DNA from: Bombardia bombarda
Taxonomy: Eukaryota > Ascomycota > Sordariomycetes > Sordariales > Lasiosphaeriaceae
Assembly (NCBI GenBank): GCA_030512295.1
Contig: JAULSR010000006.1
Location: 1,054,001-1,118,000 of the forward strand
Length of the DNA: 64,000 nt
Direction of reading: 5' to 3'
In this document: piece by piece, positions 21,507-32,238 of the stretch
Layout of the letters: the number at the start of each line of letters is the position of its first letter
How positions within the stretch are numbered: position 1 is the first letter of the stretch
Translations under genes and position numbers: made by a program
Notes under the pieces: generated by a model
Told to the model about the DNA's origin: nothing
Database searches by the model: none
Seen by the model: the letters and a program-made list of their open reading frames with translations, nothing else

Positions 21507-23005
21507 TTATATAGCTGCTGCTGCCTGCCCAGTCATGTACCCACTGAAGGATTTCTGGAGAAATGTTAGCGTTCTGCTCTCATCAAAACGTCTTGAAAGG
21601 TCAGGAGGAACATACCGCGTTCCTAGTCTGGATAAAGACAGTTCCAGGGCCCGTAAACTTGCACACCAGACCCTCTCCCGACGAGAAGCCCGAGATCAAA
21701 CCTCCCGAAGCAATACGCTCGAGAACATACTTGGTATTCCAAGCCACAAGATGCCCGTTATCAACAATGTATTTCTCACCGTCCGCCAGCTATCAGGGGT
21801 CGTCAGTCTTCATTCATACTTCTGCCTGTCTTGATAGGGATGTTCCTCACATCTTTTCGGATAATAGCACCAAAGCTAGTCAGCCACAGCAGGCCAGTCC
21901 CGCTGATCTTGTACACCCACAGACCCTCGCCGCTGAACATGGCTTTGCCGATCCCCTGGCGCTTGTAGTCCTTGGTCACGTTTTGGGTCGAGGCGAGATA
22001 GCCGTCATGGCCGACGGACCAGGACTCCTTGCCCGTCAGGCGGATGCTCGTGATATCGCCGAGCATCGGAGGGGCCAGCAGCAGCTCACCCGGGCCAGTG
22101 TATGTCGACTGGCCCATCTCGCCGCCCGAGACCAGCTTCTTCATGCTGAACTTGTAGGCGCCCTTGAGGATGATGGTGGGAGACATGGCGATCATGGCGC
22201 CTGTGGACAGTATCAGTATGTCATATCAACGATGTACTTGCTGAACTTTGGGTCAAACAACATACCCGGCCTGGCTTCCAATGGGCAGCCGATAGCCAGC
22301 TGGACGGTCAGGATGGTATTGGAGTCTCTATGGCTGATGCGATAGCTCCCGCCATTGAAAGTCCCAACGTCGTCCACAACGGCAGATACGCCCGAAAACT
22401 GACCAGCAGCAGGGGCGCCAGCCAACAGACTTGCGGGATTGGCCAGATCCTGGAGAGGCTGCTGGGGAGCATGTTGTTGCTTCTCTACCGGATATTGGCC
22501 ATCATCCTCCTCGTCGGGGTACGTCGGGGGCGCCGCGAACTGTGGATGATCGTGAGAGGAGGATGCCTGGGATGGGTTCCGCATGTGCAGGGGCAGGGCA
22601 CCGTGGGCCTGAGAAGCATCCCGGGGCGGGGAAGGATACTGCTGCTGCGAGGGGGGAAAGGGGTACGACGGTGTCGATGTCTTGGGCGGCGGCGTGGCAG
22701 CTTGGGGTGGAGGGGGTAGTTCTTCCCCTGACTGCTGCTGGGCGGAGCAGGATATGAGAACTTTGTCTGGGTCGGGGGAGCGGACATGGGTGGAGGCGGA
22801 TAGTTGTTCTTTGCTGTATGTAGGTGAGGCTTGTCAGTGCCTTTATTCTGCACCATGAATCCAGCAGAAGTAAATCTTAGGATGGAAGTTATCGAAACAT
22901 ACCTCCAGAGCTACCTGAAGCTCCAGGCGGGGCTAAGACGAATGGGTAAGCTTCAGTCACTTTGGACGGCGGACAGGATTGACACTCACGAGGATAGTAG
23001 GACAT
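21507..23005 (-). CDS. AIM24-family protein (mitochondrial biogenesis AIM24-like)
   Basis: Yeast Aim24 is an inner-membrane protein supporting MICOS and respiration, but fungi also have cytosolic paralogues. The clean model has six exons (23005-22990, 22932-22903, 22727-22266, 22200-21851, 21789-21616, 21554-21507) and 359 residues. It has a Pro/Gln-rich N-tail, then the TRAP-like beta-barrel AIM24 domain: PLEARPGAMIAMSPTIILKG, GGEMGQSTYTGPGELLLAPP, FSGEGLWVYKISGTGLLW, FSSGEGLVCKFTGPGTVF, and the end SFSGYMTGQAAAAI. The last four exons are secure. The problem is exon 3. A stronger acceptor with a CTGAC branch site at 22814 opens a proline-rich frame that is out of phase with the AIM24 domain by one base. 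The acceptor used here (22728) lacks a pyrimidine tract. A missing G near 22724-22727 would reconcile both readings. The absence of a classical presequence favours a non-mitochondrial or atypically targeted member. Confidence 0.85.
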
Positions 23006-24301
23006 TTTCACGTCTGTTCAGATTCGATTCGAAAGCTGCTGTGGTCTCAATACTAGAGCTTCACGATGAGCTGGGAGCTGGGAGCTGGGAGCTGGGAGCT
23101 GAGAGCTGGGAGCTGAGAGCTTGAGAGCTGTACCCCGCACACACTTACACAACTTCGCGGCAGATCCCCCACACTCTTCAAGTTCTCTCCCTTTTACACA
23201 GTACGATGGCGAGATGCTGAGGCTGTCTCGACGGGACTCGTTGACGCTGCAATACAGGTTGAATAACGGAGAGAGTTCAAGACAGAGAGAGCTCTCTAAA
23301 AGATGCAGCCTTGGACCCATCTATGGGCTGCTTTGGAGGTCGCACAGGACCCAAAGTTGCCTCGTAGACCCATGTTGCATCACAGGCTGGGCATTGCTGG
23401 CCGCTACTGTCCCCCGAGACTGAGGCGGGTTGCGCTGATCTAATTCGGGCACAGTCGAGGAGAAGGGTCCAATCAGTGAGCTTCAACTGGTCAGGGGTGG
23501 TGAGCCCACCGAGCCCATCAAGCGCGAGAACAGAAGGACGAGGGCGCTTAAGAGGACGCGAGGTAAATGCACCTTTGTGATTGGCTGGCCAAGCAGTGCA
23601 GCATAATGCGCCCAGCACACCAGCACATGTTCCTGAAGAACGGAACTTGCCTGAAAATTGCGAGTCTGGGCGGCTAAAGATTGACTGGACCGCATTAATA
23701 GCTGAGCTTCCGCTATTTGTTATTAATTGATCCGTCGGGATTGAAAGATGCACTGGACCGGGATTACGAATATGATCGGAATTATAATTCTGGCAGCTGG
23801 CAGCGGCTTTCTGTCAGCTGTCAGCCCTTCTCTCCCATTGTCCAATAGGCAAGCTGCAAAATGCTGGGCTGCCTGCCGGAAACATTGCATCACCGCGCAT
23901 GGATGACAGGGGGCCTTGTTCGAGGTGGCTTCGAGGTGGGTGGCTCGTGATGCCACTAAAAAATTCCACAGCTGTCAACGACGAAGCCGCAAACCCGCTC
24001 AACAGGCTTGCAGCAGCCATCCATACCCACACCGAACAATCCGAGACACTAGGTTCAGGTTTACTGCCTACGCTCTTGCCCTGAAGATCTCATCGTTGAT
24101 TGCCGCCGGGGTAGCCATTTGAGCGCCACGTGAGGTGGCCAACCGGCGATAGCATTCTCGGATTTCCGACCACCCCGGATCCCGTGTCAGCCGAATACAT
24201 CGGCGTCGCACCACACTAACAAAACATTTTGAGGTTGATAACCTGCTGCTGAGCAACGGCCACGACGATCGCACTCGACCCCACGATAACAACACGCCGT
24301 T
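23006..24301. promoter_or_regulatory. Divergent intergenic region with 7-bp tandem repeat
   Basis: A 1.3-kb spacer lies between the divergent AIM24-like and Nat2-like genes. It contains an imperfect GAGCTGG tandem array at about 23068-23130 and inverted CAGCTG-rich motifs near 23795-23825. No gene supported. Confidence 0.45.
23068..23130 (+). repeat. Imperfect 7-bp tandem repeat (GAGCTGG/GAGCTGA)
   Basis: Some eight imperfect copies of GAGCTGG alternate with GAGCTGA and GAGAGCT variants, ending in TTGAGAGCTG. It lies upstream of the AIM24-like gene. Confidence 0.8.
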
Positions 24302-25218
24302 ATGCTTCGAACAACTCTCGGGGCAGCTGATGCCCTTCTGGGAGGCGGCATCATGTCGAGGAGGATCGCCAAGGATGCAGCAGGGAAGCAGGTGTGGTTT
24401 CGACAACTATCGACAAAGAATCCGTCTTTGCAGCAGAGGTCGTGGATCATGTCGCAGTTCTGGGCCCAGAGGCTCGCAAACGTCAGAAGCGCCACAAAGA
24501 CAGCAAGAATCCGGACACCCCTATCGAAGCGCTCCTTCCACTCCTCCAAAGCGCGACGGTCCGATGCCTCAGCCAACCCAAAGGCCGCCGAGCCCGAGCC
24601 GGCAACGCTGTCAGCGAAGCTGAAGAAGCTCTCGAGGGAATATGGTTGGGCGGCGGTGGGAGTCTACTTCTCCCTGAGTGTTCTGGACTTTCCGTTCTGC
24701 TTCATGCTCGTGAGGATAGTTGGCACTGAGAAGATTGGTAAGCCGGTTTCCTGGTCTTGTCTCTCTGAATGCAAGGGGTAACTAACCGGTGTCTCTGGGG
24801 AAAATAGCTGCAATCGAGCACGTCGTGGTGACATGGGTCCAAAAGGCGATACCCGACCGGGTCAAGGAGTTCTGGCACGACTACCGCGAGGCGCTGAAGG
24901 AGAACCGGCTGGAGCAGCAGGGCGGCGCAGCCGTCCTCGAGGAGCGCGCTGAAATGGCGGGCTGGGGTGTCAAGGAGGCGGAGGAGAAGAGGAAATCAGA
25001 CGGGGCCAGTAAGTTTTGAATGCCGACGGTGTGTGCCACACTCTAAACCAGCTGACACTTTCCAAAAAGGCTTGACAACACAGCTTGCGCTCGCATACGC
25101 CATCCACAAGAGCTTCATCTTTGTACGCGTCCCCCTCACGGCTGCCATTCTGCCCAAGGTAGTCAAGGTGCTTCGATCGTGGGGCTGGAATATTGGCAAG
25201 AAGCGATCCAAGCGGTGA
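24302..25218 (+). CDS. Mitochondrial DUF1279 protein (Nat2/FAM210-like)
   Basis: Three exons (24302-24737, 24808-25008, 25070-25218) give 261 residues. The N-terminus is long and basic (for example TARIRTPLSKRSFHSSKARR), as in a mitochondrial presequence. The DUF1279 core follows from about residue 105: LKKLSREYGWAAVGVYFSLS and VLDFPFCFMLVRIVG, one membrane-embedded hairpin. The charged middle (YREALKENRLEQQGG) leads to the hydrophobic end LALAYAIHKSFIFVRVPLTA, AILPKVVKVLRSWGWNIGKK. Yeast NAT2 was named as a protein N-acetyltransferase, but the DUF1279/FAM210 family is better described as a mitochondrial membrane protein, so the enzymatic name is not assigned. Introns are 70 and 61 bp with good consensus, and the second has GCTGAC. 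Confidence 0.85.
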
Positions 25219-27608
25219 AGGGGGTTTGCGGTCAAGGGGGCTTGCCCTCTGCCAGTTGCGCGGCCTGCAGGCCCGGCACATGCCACAACACCAAGGTGTA
25301 TTCTGGATTATCGGCGTTTAACGTGGGTGGCGGCTGCATTTTACGCATAGACAAGTCCCCTCTAGACTGTAACATTATCGTGTACTAAAGCTGTTTGTCT
25401 AGGTAGCATGAAGGGAGTTTATCTAATTGTTTCAAAATGGGAGGCGGCCAAGTCACGATGAATCAGTGCATGCACCATAGTTGCTGACTTTCACGTCTTT
25501 GGCGCCGGTTCGATGCGTACTGTCGCTTCAAACACGCCATAAAAAAGACAGGAGGCATACTGCGGTCCAAGACACACAAGACAAGACGCTGTCTAGTAGC
25601 GGCCGCTCGCAGACGATCAGGGTTCAGCAGGGGTTCAGCATTGATCTCCAAGTACGAAATTTTCTAGGCCTCAACCGAGCCCATATGTCGTTCCGCGTTT
25701 CCACTCGACACCTTGTGATCGATTGATCGATCCACAGTACCCCCGATTTTCAAGGTGCAAATAGAGTTTACGCTAAAAGGGGGAAACTCGTACATTGACC
25801 AATAGGAAAGCCCAGTTCGTCCAGCATCGCCCTGGCTTGCCTATGCTCTCTCGACTCAGCCATGGTCCAAGGTGGATCGAAACAGTCGAATTCACTTTCA
25901 TTTGCCCTTCCACGCAAGCATCACCTCCTTTGTAGCGCGAGCTTTGCGGAAATGTTGGCCCGCCTAGCTGCCAACAGCCGACGCCTTCAACCGCGCCCCA
26001 GCTTCCTTAGTCTCCCCTCCTCCATTTCCCTAGCAATCCAACGTTGAAGCGTCCAGCCCGCCTCCCAGAGCTCCCAGTAGCTCCAGCAGCTTGTCTTTGA
26101 GGAACTTGTTGGCTCGGACACCCCCATCTCCCATCTCCCATGGCCCATTTCCCGTGGCCCAGCACTCAGCCGGACAGCCGGAGTTCCTGGAGCCCTGGCC
26201 CCCCCTGATATACGAAACACTGGTATTCAACACGTCCACGCTGGCTTGACTCGGCTCGCTAGAGCGGAAACCAGTTGACTGTTCGTTCGGGTTTTACTCT
26301 GGTGGGCCAGCGGACTGATCATTGGGGCTACCAAAAGAATTGCAGCAGGTATCCCAGGTTGCAAGGGCCAATAGTCTTTTGGGAATTCGGCGGCCCCATA
26401 TCTCCTTTTCATAGCCCCTGTTGATACCTTGGCATCCTTCGCCCTCGTCCTGGTCCTCGCCCTCGCTCTCGCCCTCGCCTGGTTAACTTGGACTTGGCAT
26501 GGCGTCTACTCGTAGGATGCAAAACTCTAATCCGTATTCCGCATTCCGCATTCTCTGCTATCAGCCCTCCCCAACTCCTAGGTCGCGACAGTGAACCACA
26601 TCCCTCGGCAGGGAAGAGCCCTCGTTGGATGACAGACTGAGGAGGGCGCACACTGTACAGTGTACGTCCTGTTTGCCGACAAACGTATTCGTACCGGGTA
26701 TCAATACGTCAGATCAAACTTTTCAGCCGCACGACCCGGGGCCTCGGTGTAGTTGTTGACTCCGTCTTCACTTTGTCCTTCACCGTGTCGATGAATGGAG
26801 AGACATTGCCATATCACCGCTGGAATCAAGATCTGTTTGACAACCCTACCGCCATGCATTGCCCATCTGCCGCCCTGTCTGCCGTGTCGACAGCAACAGT
26901 CGTCTGTGTGCTCCAGCATGAGGAGGAGCAGAGTGTGGCGGAGTTACGGAGTTCGTCCTAGACTATCATCAGACCTAAAACAAGCACCCGCCTTGACCTG
27001 GGATCTGATACCTAACGTTTTCTAATATTTCTTCTAGACTGTGTCTAAAGCCTTAGTGCATCGGGGACTACACTGCTTAGAGGCTTCGTCCCGGTTAGCA
27101 CGTTGGTCCACTGTCTGAGGTCTGTCAAGCAGCAGACATACCTTCCTACCTCTGTCTCGTCTCGTGTCACCCTTGTAAACTCCGACCATAGCACGTTGCA
27201 TAGCTGTCAAAGTGGTAAATAGCTGGCTTGGCTAGCTCCGCTGCAAGCTAGACAAGACGACTACAGGTCGGCGATTACATGCTTTGGTCTAGGTGTTATC
27301 GTCGACGATGGGGACGTCAACCTCCTGGTATGTATGGATGTGCCCGACGCTGTTTGGTTCTTGTGCGTCAGTCAGCTATAAGAGGACTCCCCCTGTCGTC
27401 GGGTAGTTGAAACGGGACTATCATGGCCACTTATCCCAGTCAGCCTCAGCAACCTATTCGACAATATCAATAGACCAAGACATCTTATCTCGCCTCACCT
27501 ATCAGGAACCCCGCGTCAAGAGTCTTTCACCCAACCCCTTACACAGTATATATAGTGCTTGTAAAGCGCCTCTTTTATTTCTTACTTAGTACCGGTTCCA
27601 GTGCTACA
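25219..27608. other. Long intergenic region, no gene seen
   Basis: 2.4 kb with no coding-like frame. It includes CTCGC/CCTCGC-type repeats at about 26440-26480 and tandem CCCATCTC at about 26123-26145. A TATATATA element at 27547-27554 lies 55 bp before the small ORF that follows. Confidence 0.45.
27547..27554 (+). promoter_or_regulatory. TATA-like element
   Basis: TATATATA lies 55 bp upstream of the ATG at 27609, a spacing that fits a short leader. This is the only promoter support for the orphan ORF. Confidence 0.4.
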
Positions 27609-28070
27609 ATGCTCGACATCTATCCTCAGTACTTCCCCCAACCTCCTATCTGCCTCTCGTGCCACATATCAATAGCTTCGCAAGACTTGGCCGCTGCTCT
27701 CTATCTCTTCCCACAACAACCCTTCAATCTCGGAGCAGCAGACCTAGCCGCGGCCCCAGTACCGGCCACCGACATGAGACAACCCACATCTACGGCAACT
27801 TCCTCGCCGCTGCCACCACTATCACCAAGCGTTGACGAGGTGGCCCAGGCCCTGGGCATTGCGCGCGAGAGCCCCGAAGGCGCACAGGAGCCTACTGTAT
27901 GCAAGATCCTCGAGGTGGCCATCTCACGGATATGGGCCAAAGTCGAGGCGAAGCCGGATGCCTATGTCATGACGAGGGACGAGTTCGCCGTCTTCAACTA
28001 CTTCCAGAATCGCTTTGATGGAAATGAAGTGGCCCGGAAGGCAAGGGCCCGGTTTTGGGACAAGAATTGA
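27609..28070 (+). CDS. Orphan protein, 153 residues, function unknown
   Basis: A single-exon ORF; 27609 is the first ATG in its frame. The N-terminal third has Tyr/Pro/Cys-rich sequence with a CLSCH pair. The middle is an Ala/Pro/Ser/Thr-rich linker. The C-terminal 60 residues look folded: VCKILEVAISRIWAKVEAKP, then DAYVMTRDEFAVFNYFQNRF, then a Lys/Arg-rich end. I do not recognise a domain. The strongly helical, aromatic C-terminus, high-GC codons and nearby TATA box make it a plausible real gene, but it could lack further exons. Confidence 0.6.
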   Translation: MLDIYPQYFPQPPICLSCHISIASQDLAAALYLFPQQPFNLGAADLAAAPVPATDMRQPTSTATSSPLPPLSPSVDEVAQALGIARESPEGAQEPTVCKILEVAISRIWAKVEAKPDAYVMTRDEFAVFNYFQNRFDGNEVARKARARFWDKN

Positions 28071-28843
28071 TTAGATGGGCAAACATATGCGCGGACGACG
28101 ACGACGACGATTTTGATGAATTACAGAGCACAATCGGCGGTATCGTACCTTGAACGGAAGAGAAACTACCCCGCCTGAGGCCCGCCTCCCCGCCAACACT
28201 GCATGGATGCAGCACTGCATACAGCGCCACCTTACCTTAAATCACATACAGCACCCTACCCCACCTGCCAGTTCGGGCGCCATCCACCGTCCACCGTCCC
28301 ACCAAGTCCCCGCAACCACGCCATGGATGCCAACGCTCCCCCTCCCCCACCCCAACCGGCACTGCGGATAATTTCCACGCAGCCAAGATTAGCAAGTAGC
28401 AACCAACAATTGGCGCGCCAGGGACCGACCTCGGTCGTTTGGCTAATCGGACCTTGGCGCTGCTTTGGGAAACAACGACCTGCAAGGCTTAATCTCTCCC
28501 GGCTCTTGCAGTGCATACTTCGTACCGATCCTCTGATCATCTCCATCACGCTCTCTTGAAGTGGAAGGAGCTTCTGGCATGCTCACATCCCATTGGCTTG
28601 GTTGTTTAACCTGGGATGTTTGCCTATCCCGTCCAGTCTGTCTCGAGCCAATTAATGAGAGGAGGTCGCACATTCATTCCCCGTCGCGTCATCAATTATC
28701 AACTCGTCGGTGCCGCCGCCTCTGGATTGTCGGGTTCCCAATTTCTCGCTCTTTACTACACCACCTCATGAACATTCTCTCTGTCCTGGCTCGGCATTGA
28801 CTGACCGCCAACCTCGTCCATCGTTCCAATTGCTACTTGAAGA
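28071..28843. promoter_or_regulatory. Intergenic, promoter side of PNGase A-like gene
   Basis: 773 bp without a supported gene. The last 200 bp are pyrimidine-rich, as in fungal leaders. Confidence 0.4.
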
Positions 28844-31363
28844 ATGCTGCCCACACCCGGGCCCTTAATGGCTCCGTCCGATCCTGAGAAGCGGCCGATT
28901 CTGCTCGAGGACGATGACACGCCTCGATCCTCGTCAGCCAAGCCCTCAGCAAGACGACACCTACTGCCATGCCTCGTGATCTTCCTTGTCGGCCTGTTGG
29001 CTTTTCTCAAGGTGCAAGCGTCCTTCTGCGCGCCGGCATCCAGCCTCGAACACGATGAGAATGCCATCCAACTGGTGCCGTCCAGCGCACACGCCATCAA
29101 GAGCAGGTCGCCCAGCGCAAAGCCCTCGACAACAACGTCGACTGTCGCCGCCGCAAGCCCGACTGTTCTCCAGAACTTTGAGGTTGCCCAGCCGGTCTTG
29201 CTGCCGTACGGCCCGGCCGACAGTGACGGCTCGACCCCGGTGGAAACTTCTGCGGGCTCCTGCACCGTCCTGTTGATGCGGCACGACTTTGCTTTTAGCT
29301 ATGGAAGCCCGTTTGTCGGTAAGCTACCAGCTGGGCTATGGACTACCCTATCTGCTGCTGTCGATATCTATCTCTCTGTTCTGTTTATGTTTTGTCTTTT
29401 TTGGCCTAGAGTCTTACACGTATTGTTGCTTTTTGCTTTAGGAAACTATACCCCACCTAGTTGTCAATTTAATCGAGTAGCCATCAACTTTACCGTTGTA
29501 AGCCAGGGGCGACAATATGACCGCCTTGCTTTGATGTATCTTGGTGACTTTGAAGTTTGTAAGTCAATACGTTGTGCCAGGAACCTATTTCGGGTCTGTT
29601 TCGTGTCTACCATGACGCTCCTTCTGACCCAGTGCTCCTTCAAAACCCTTGCTGTGAGTCGGTATCTAATTCCCATGAAAAAGGGCGGACCTCAACGGCC
29701 GAGCCGGTAGTCCCGCCAGGAATTCGCTGGACCTATCTCAAGGACATGACCGAGTATCTCTCTCTCTGGAAGAAACCCCAGACCATCATCTTTGATCTCG
29801 GAAACCTAGTCAGTACGTATATGACTTGTAACAACCAGATCAAACCACCCACAGTGTCAGTGTATTTCTAACCACCCACCCTGATGACCAGACGACAAAT
29901 ACACCGGCATCTTCAACACCACCCTAACAGCAACCTTCTTCACCGCCCCCTCCTCCGTCTCCGCCACCCCGCCCAGCGACCTCATCATCCCCATCTCCGC
30001 CCGCCAGGGCGCCAACAACGCCGTCAGCCAGTTCACCGTCCCCGGCCAGAACGCCACAAACACCATCTCCAACTTCCCGCGCAACGCCCGCCGCGCCGTC
30101 TTCTCCATCTCCGCCAACGGCCAGTCCTCCGAAGAGTTCTGGTGGAGCAACGTGCCCCAATCCGACACCCTCACTTTCAACTCCACCGCGGGCCAACTGC
30201 CCGGCTACAGCCCCTTCCGCGAGGTGCAGCTCCTCATCGACGGCCAGCTCGCCGGCGTGCAGTGGCCCTTCCCCGTCATCTTCACGGGCGGCGTCTCGCC
30301 CGCGCTGCACCGGCCCATCGCCAGCCCCGACGCCTTCGACCTCAAGGAACACGAGATCGACATCACCCCGTTCCTGCCCCTGCTCTGCGACGGCGCGCAG
30401 CACACGTTTACGATCCAAATTGCGGGGCTAAACGGCGAGACGCTGACGCAGACGGTCGGCGAGAACTGGTACGTCACGGGCAAGATCTTTGTGTGGCTTG
30501 ACGACGACGCGAAGGCCATCACCACGGGGGATAGGCCGACGGTGCAGGGCGGAGGCCCGAGTGTGACGGTGTCGCGCAGCGTGGGGCAGACGGCGAACGG
30601 CACGAACGAGACGCTTGCCTATGACACTGCCGTCCGGCGGAGTCTGGTGGTGACGGGCAGGGTTGTGACCAAGAAGTCGTCGAAACAAGTCTCATGGACG
30701 CAGACGCTCAGCTACGCCAACAAGGGCCTCGTCAGCGGCTTTGGGTATAACCAGCTCAACGACATGACCATTTCCGGGGCTGACGTCGCGTCTGGTGTCG
30801 CGAGCTACAAGACGGCGTATCGCTACCCGCTGCTGGCCAACTCGACGTATTCGGTCTCGGAGCAGGGCAACCTGACCATCTTTGGGCACGTCGTGCAGGG
30901 GAAGCGCGTGCAGACGACGGGCGCGGCGGTCTTCCCCTCTGGGCTTGAGGCTTTTGCAACGGCTGGAGGGAAGAAGTACGTGTCGTCGCTGCTGGATACG
31001 ACCAAGAGCGGGTCGGCGTATTTCTTCCAGACGGGGGATGGGAGGAATAGCTCGGGGTTTGGGGATGCTGTGCAGGTGTTTACGTTTACGGGGTATACTG
31101 CTGGTGGCGGTGGTGGACAAGATTTGGATGTGGATGGAGGGGCTGGAACGGAGTTGTACTTTCGCAATGTTTCTGCGGTTAATAACACGATTGTGTTTGA
31201 TTATAAGAAGCTTGCGGGGAGGGTGGTAGGTGGTGGTGGTGGGCATCAGGGGCAAGGGCAGTTGGCGCCGGTTGATTTGCGCATGTTTGCGCAGGTGCCG
31301 GCGGATGGGGGGAAGGGGCCGAGGGGGTTTATGGGGAGGAATAGTGGCTTGGATGAGGACTGA
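28844..31363 (+). CDS. Peptide-N4-(N-acetyl-beta-glucosaminyl)asparagine amidase A-like
   Basis: Members cleave the Asn-GlcNAc bond of N-glycopeptides (PNGase A family) in the secretory pathway or outside the cell. Four exons (28844-29318, 29442-29558, 29684-29812, 29892-31363) join to 730 residues. Introns are 123, 125 and 79 bp, all phase 1. A short cytosolic tail precedes a single hydrophobic anchor (about residues 41-57, LPCLVIFLVGLLAFLK), suggesting a type II membrane protein or uncleaved signal, then a Ser/Thr-rich stem. The PNGase A domain follows: CTVLLMRHDFAFSYGSPFVG, YDRLALMYLGDFEVWRTSTA, GIRWTYLKDMTEYLSLWKKP, then FWWSNVP, and GYSPFREVQLLIDGQLAGVQ and PFPVIFTGGVSPALHRPI. Several N-glycosylation sequons (NTT, NAT, NST) are present. 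The C-terminal part is Gly-rich. Homology is inferred from these signature segments. Confidence 0.88.
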
Positions 31364-31628
31364 ATGGTGGTAGATAGGTAGATAGGCTCTGGTGTATTGT
31401 TGGTTGTTGTATCGTTTTGAGGAGTAGGGATTATGATAATGGCATACTTCATTTGAGATATTTAACTATATTAAAGGTTGAAACTTGATCGATAGGGAAT
31501 TCCTTGAAAAGCGACATTTGTTTGGTGACTTTGCTCGGACTATTGTGATGTACTCCAACTGTGAATTGCGTATCATCCACACCAAGCTCTTATCACGGTG
31601 GAGGCTAGCACCAAAACAAAGAAGGAGC

Positions 31629-31633
31629 AAAAA
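31629..31633 (-). terminator. RNA polymerase III T-tract after tRNA-Arg
   Basis: Five T residues on the minus strand begin six bases after the discriminator base of the tRNA, a typical Pol III termination signal. Confidence 0.65.
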
Positions 31634-31638
31634 TAAGA

Positions 31639-31723
31639 CGATCGAGATGGGACTCGAACCCACAACCTCAGTCTGGAACCTTCTTATTAGGAGGACCACA
31701 CGCTACCATTGCGCCACCCGACC
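31639..31723 (-). tRNA. tRNA-Arg (anticodon CCU) with 13-nt intron
   Basis: The minus strand folds as a complete cloverleaf. The acceptor stem is GGTCGGG with CTCGATC (two G-T wobbles) plus discriminator G. The D arm is GCGC/GCGT. The anticodon stem is TGGTC/GACTG with loop CTCCTA-A, giving anticodon CCT. The T arm is GTGGG-TTCGAGT-CCCAT. A 13-nt intron (ATAAGAAGGTTCC) sits after position 37, the canonical place. The TTCGA B box and a downstream T tract are present. It decodes AGG arginine codons. Confidence 0.93.
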
Positions 31724-32238
31724 GACTCTAGCTGATGAATCAACTGGACGAAAGAGAGCTTCGATAACCAGTTCTATATTCGTTTGAACAGCAGTAGTCG
31801 AGAGACCATAAGATGACCAACGACACTTCACGAAACCGTGATATCCTCAGGATATTACGTTTATGAACCAATGGAAACTTTACTCTGAAAATCTGACCAA
31901 TGAATGCTTGCGACTTTAGTTATCACTGCACCTGCTGTTCTTGCCTACGCTAGCGAGAAGACTGGCAAACGAGCTGGCGACAGAAGGAAGGTGCAACCTA
32001 AATGCTTAGTCTGGAGGTGGAAGGAGGGACTTGACCAATCAGTGACTTGTACCTGCCTTTCGTGAACCTGTGACGACAACCAACCCCGTGCTATCCGCCA
32101 CAACACAGGAGGCTCTTACAATTCACGACCAGCCATGTCACTGGATTATGAACAGATTCAATGACAGTTTAATGCCCACATTTCTCACACGCATAGCTTC
32201 GTCGATTTCCATCGACGCAGGGCGTCGACCACAGGATA
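31724..32238. promoter_or_regulatory. Intergenic, promoter side of ceramidase gene
   Basis: 515 bp with no coding-like frame. It should hold the leader and promoter of the ceramidase gene. Confidence 0.4.

Noticed and set aside
29319..29441. Continuation of PNGase A exon 1 through a hydrophobic stretch
   Set aside because: This is an intron: GTAAGC donor and TTTAG acceptor. The apparent membrane segment arises from T-rich intron sequence.
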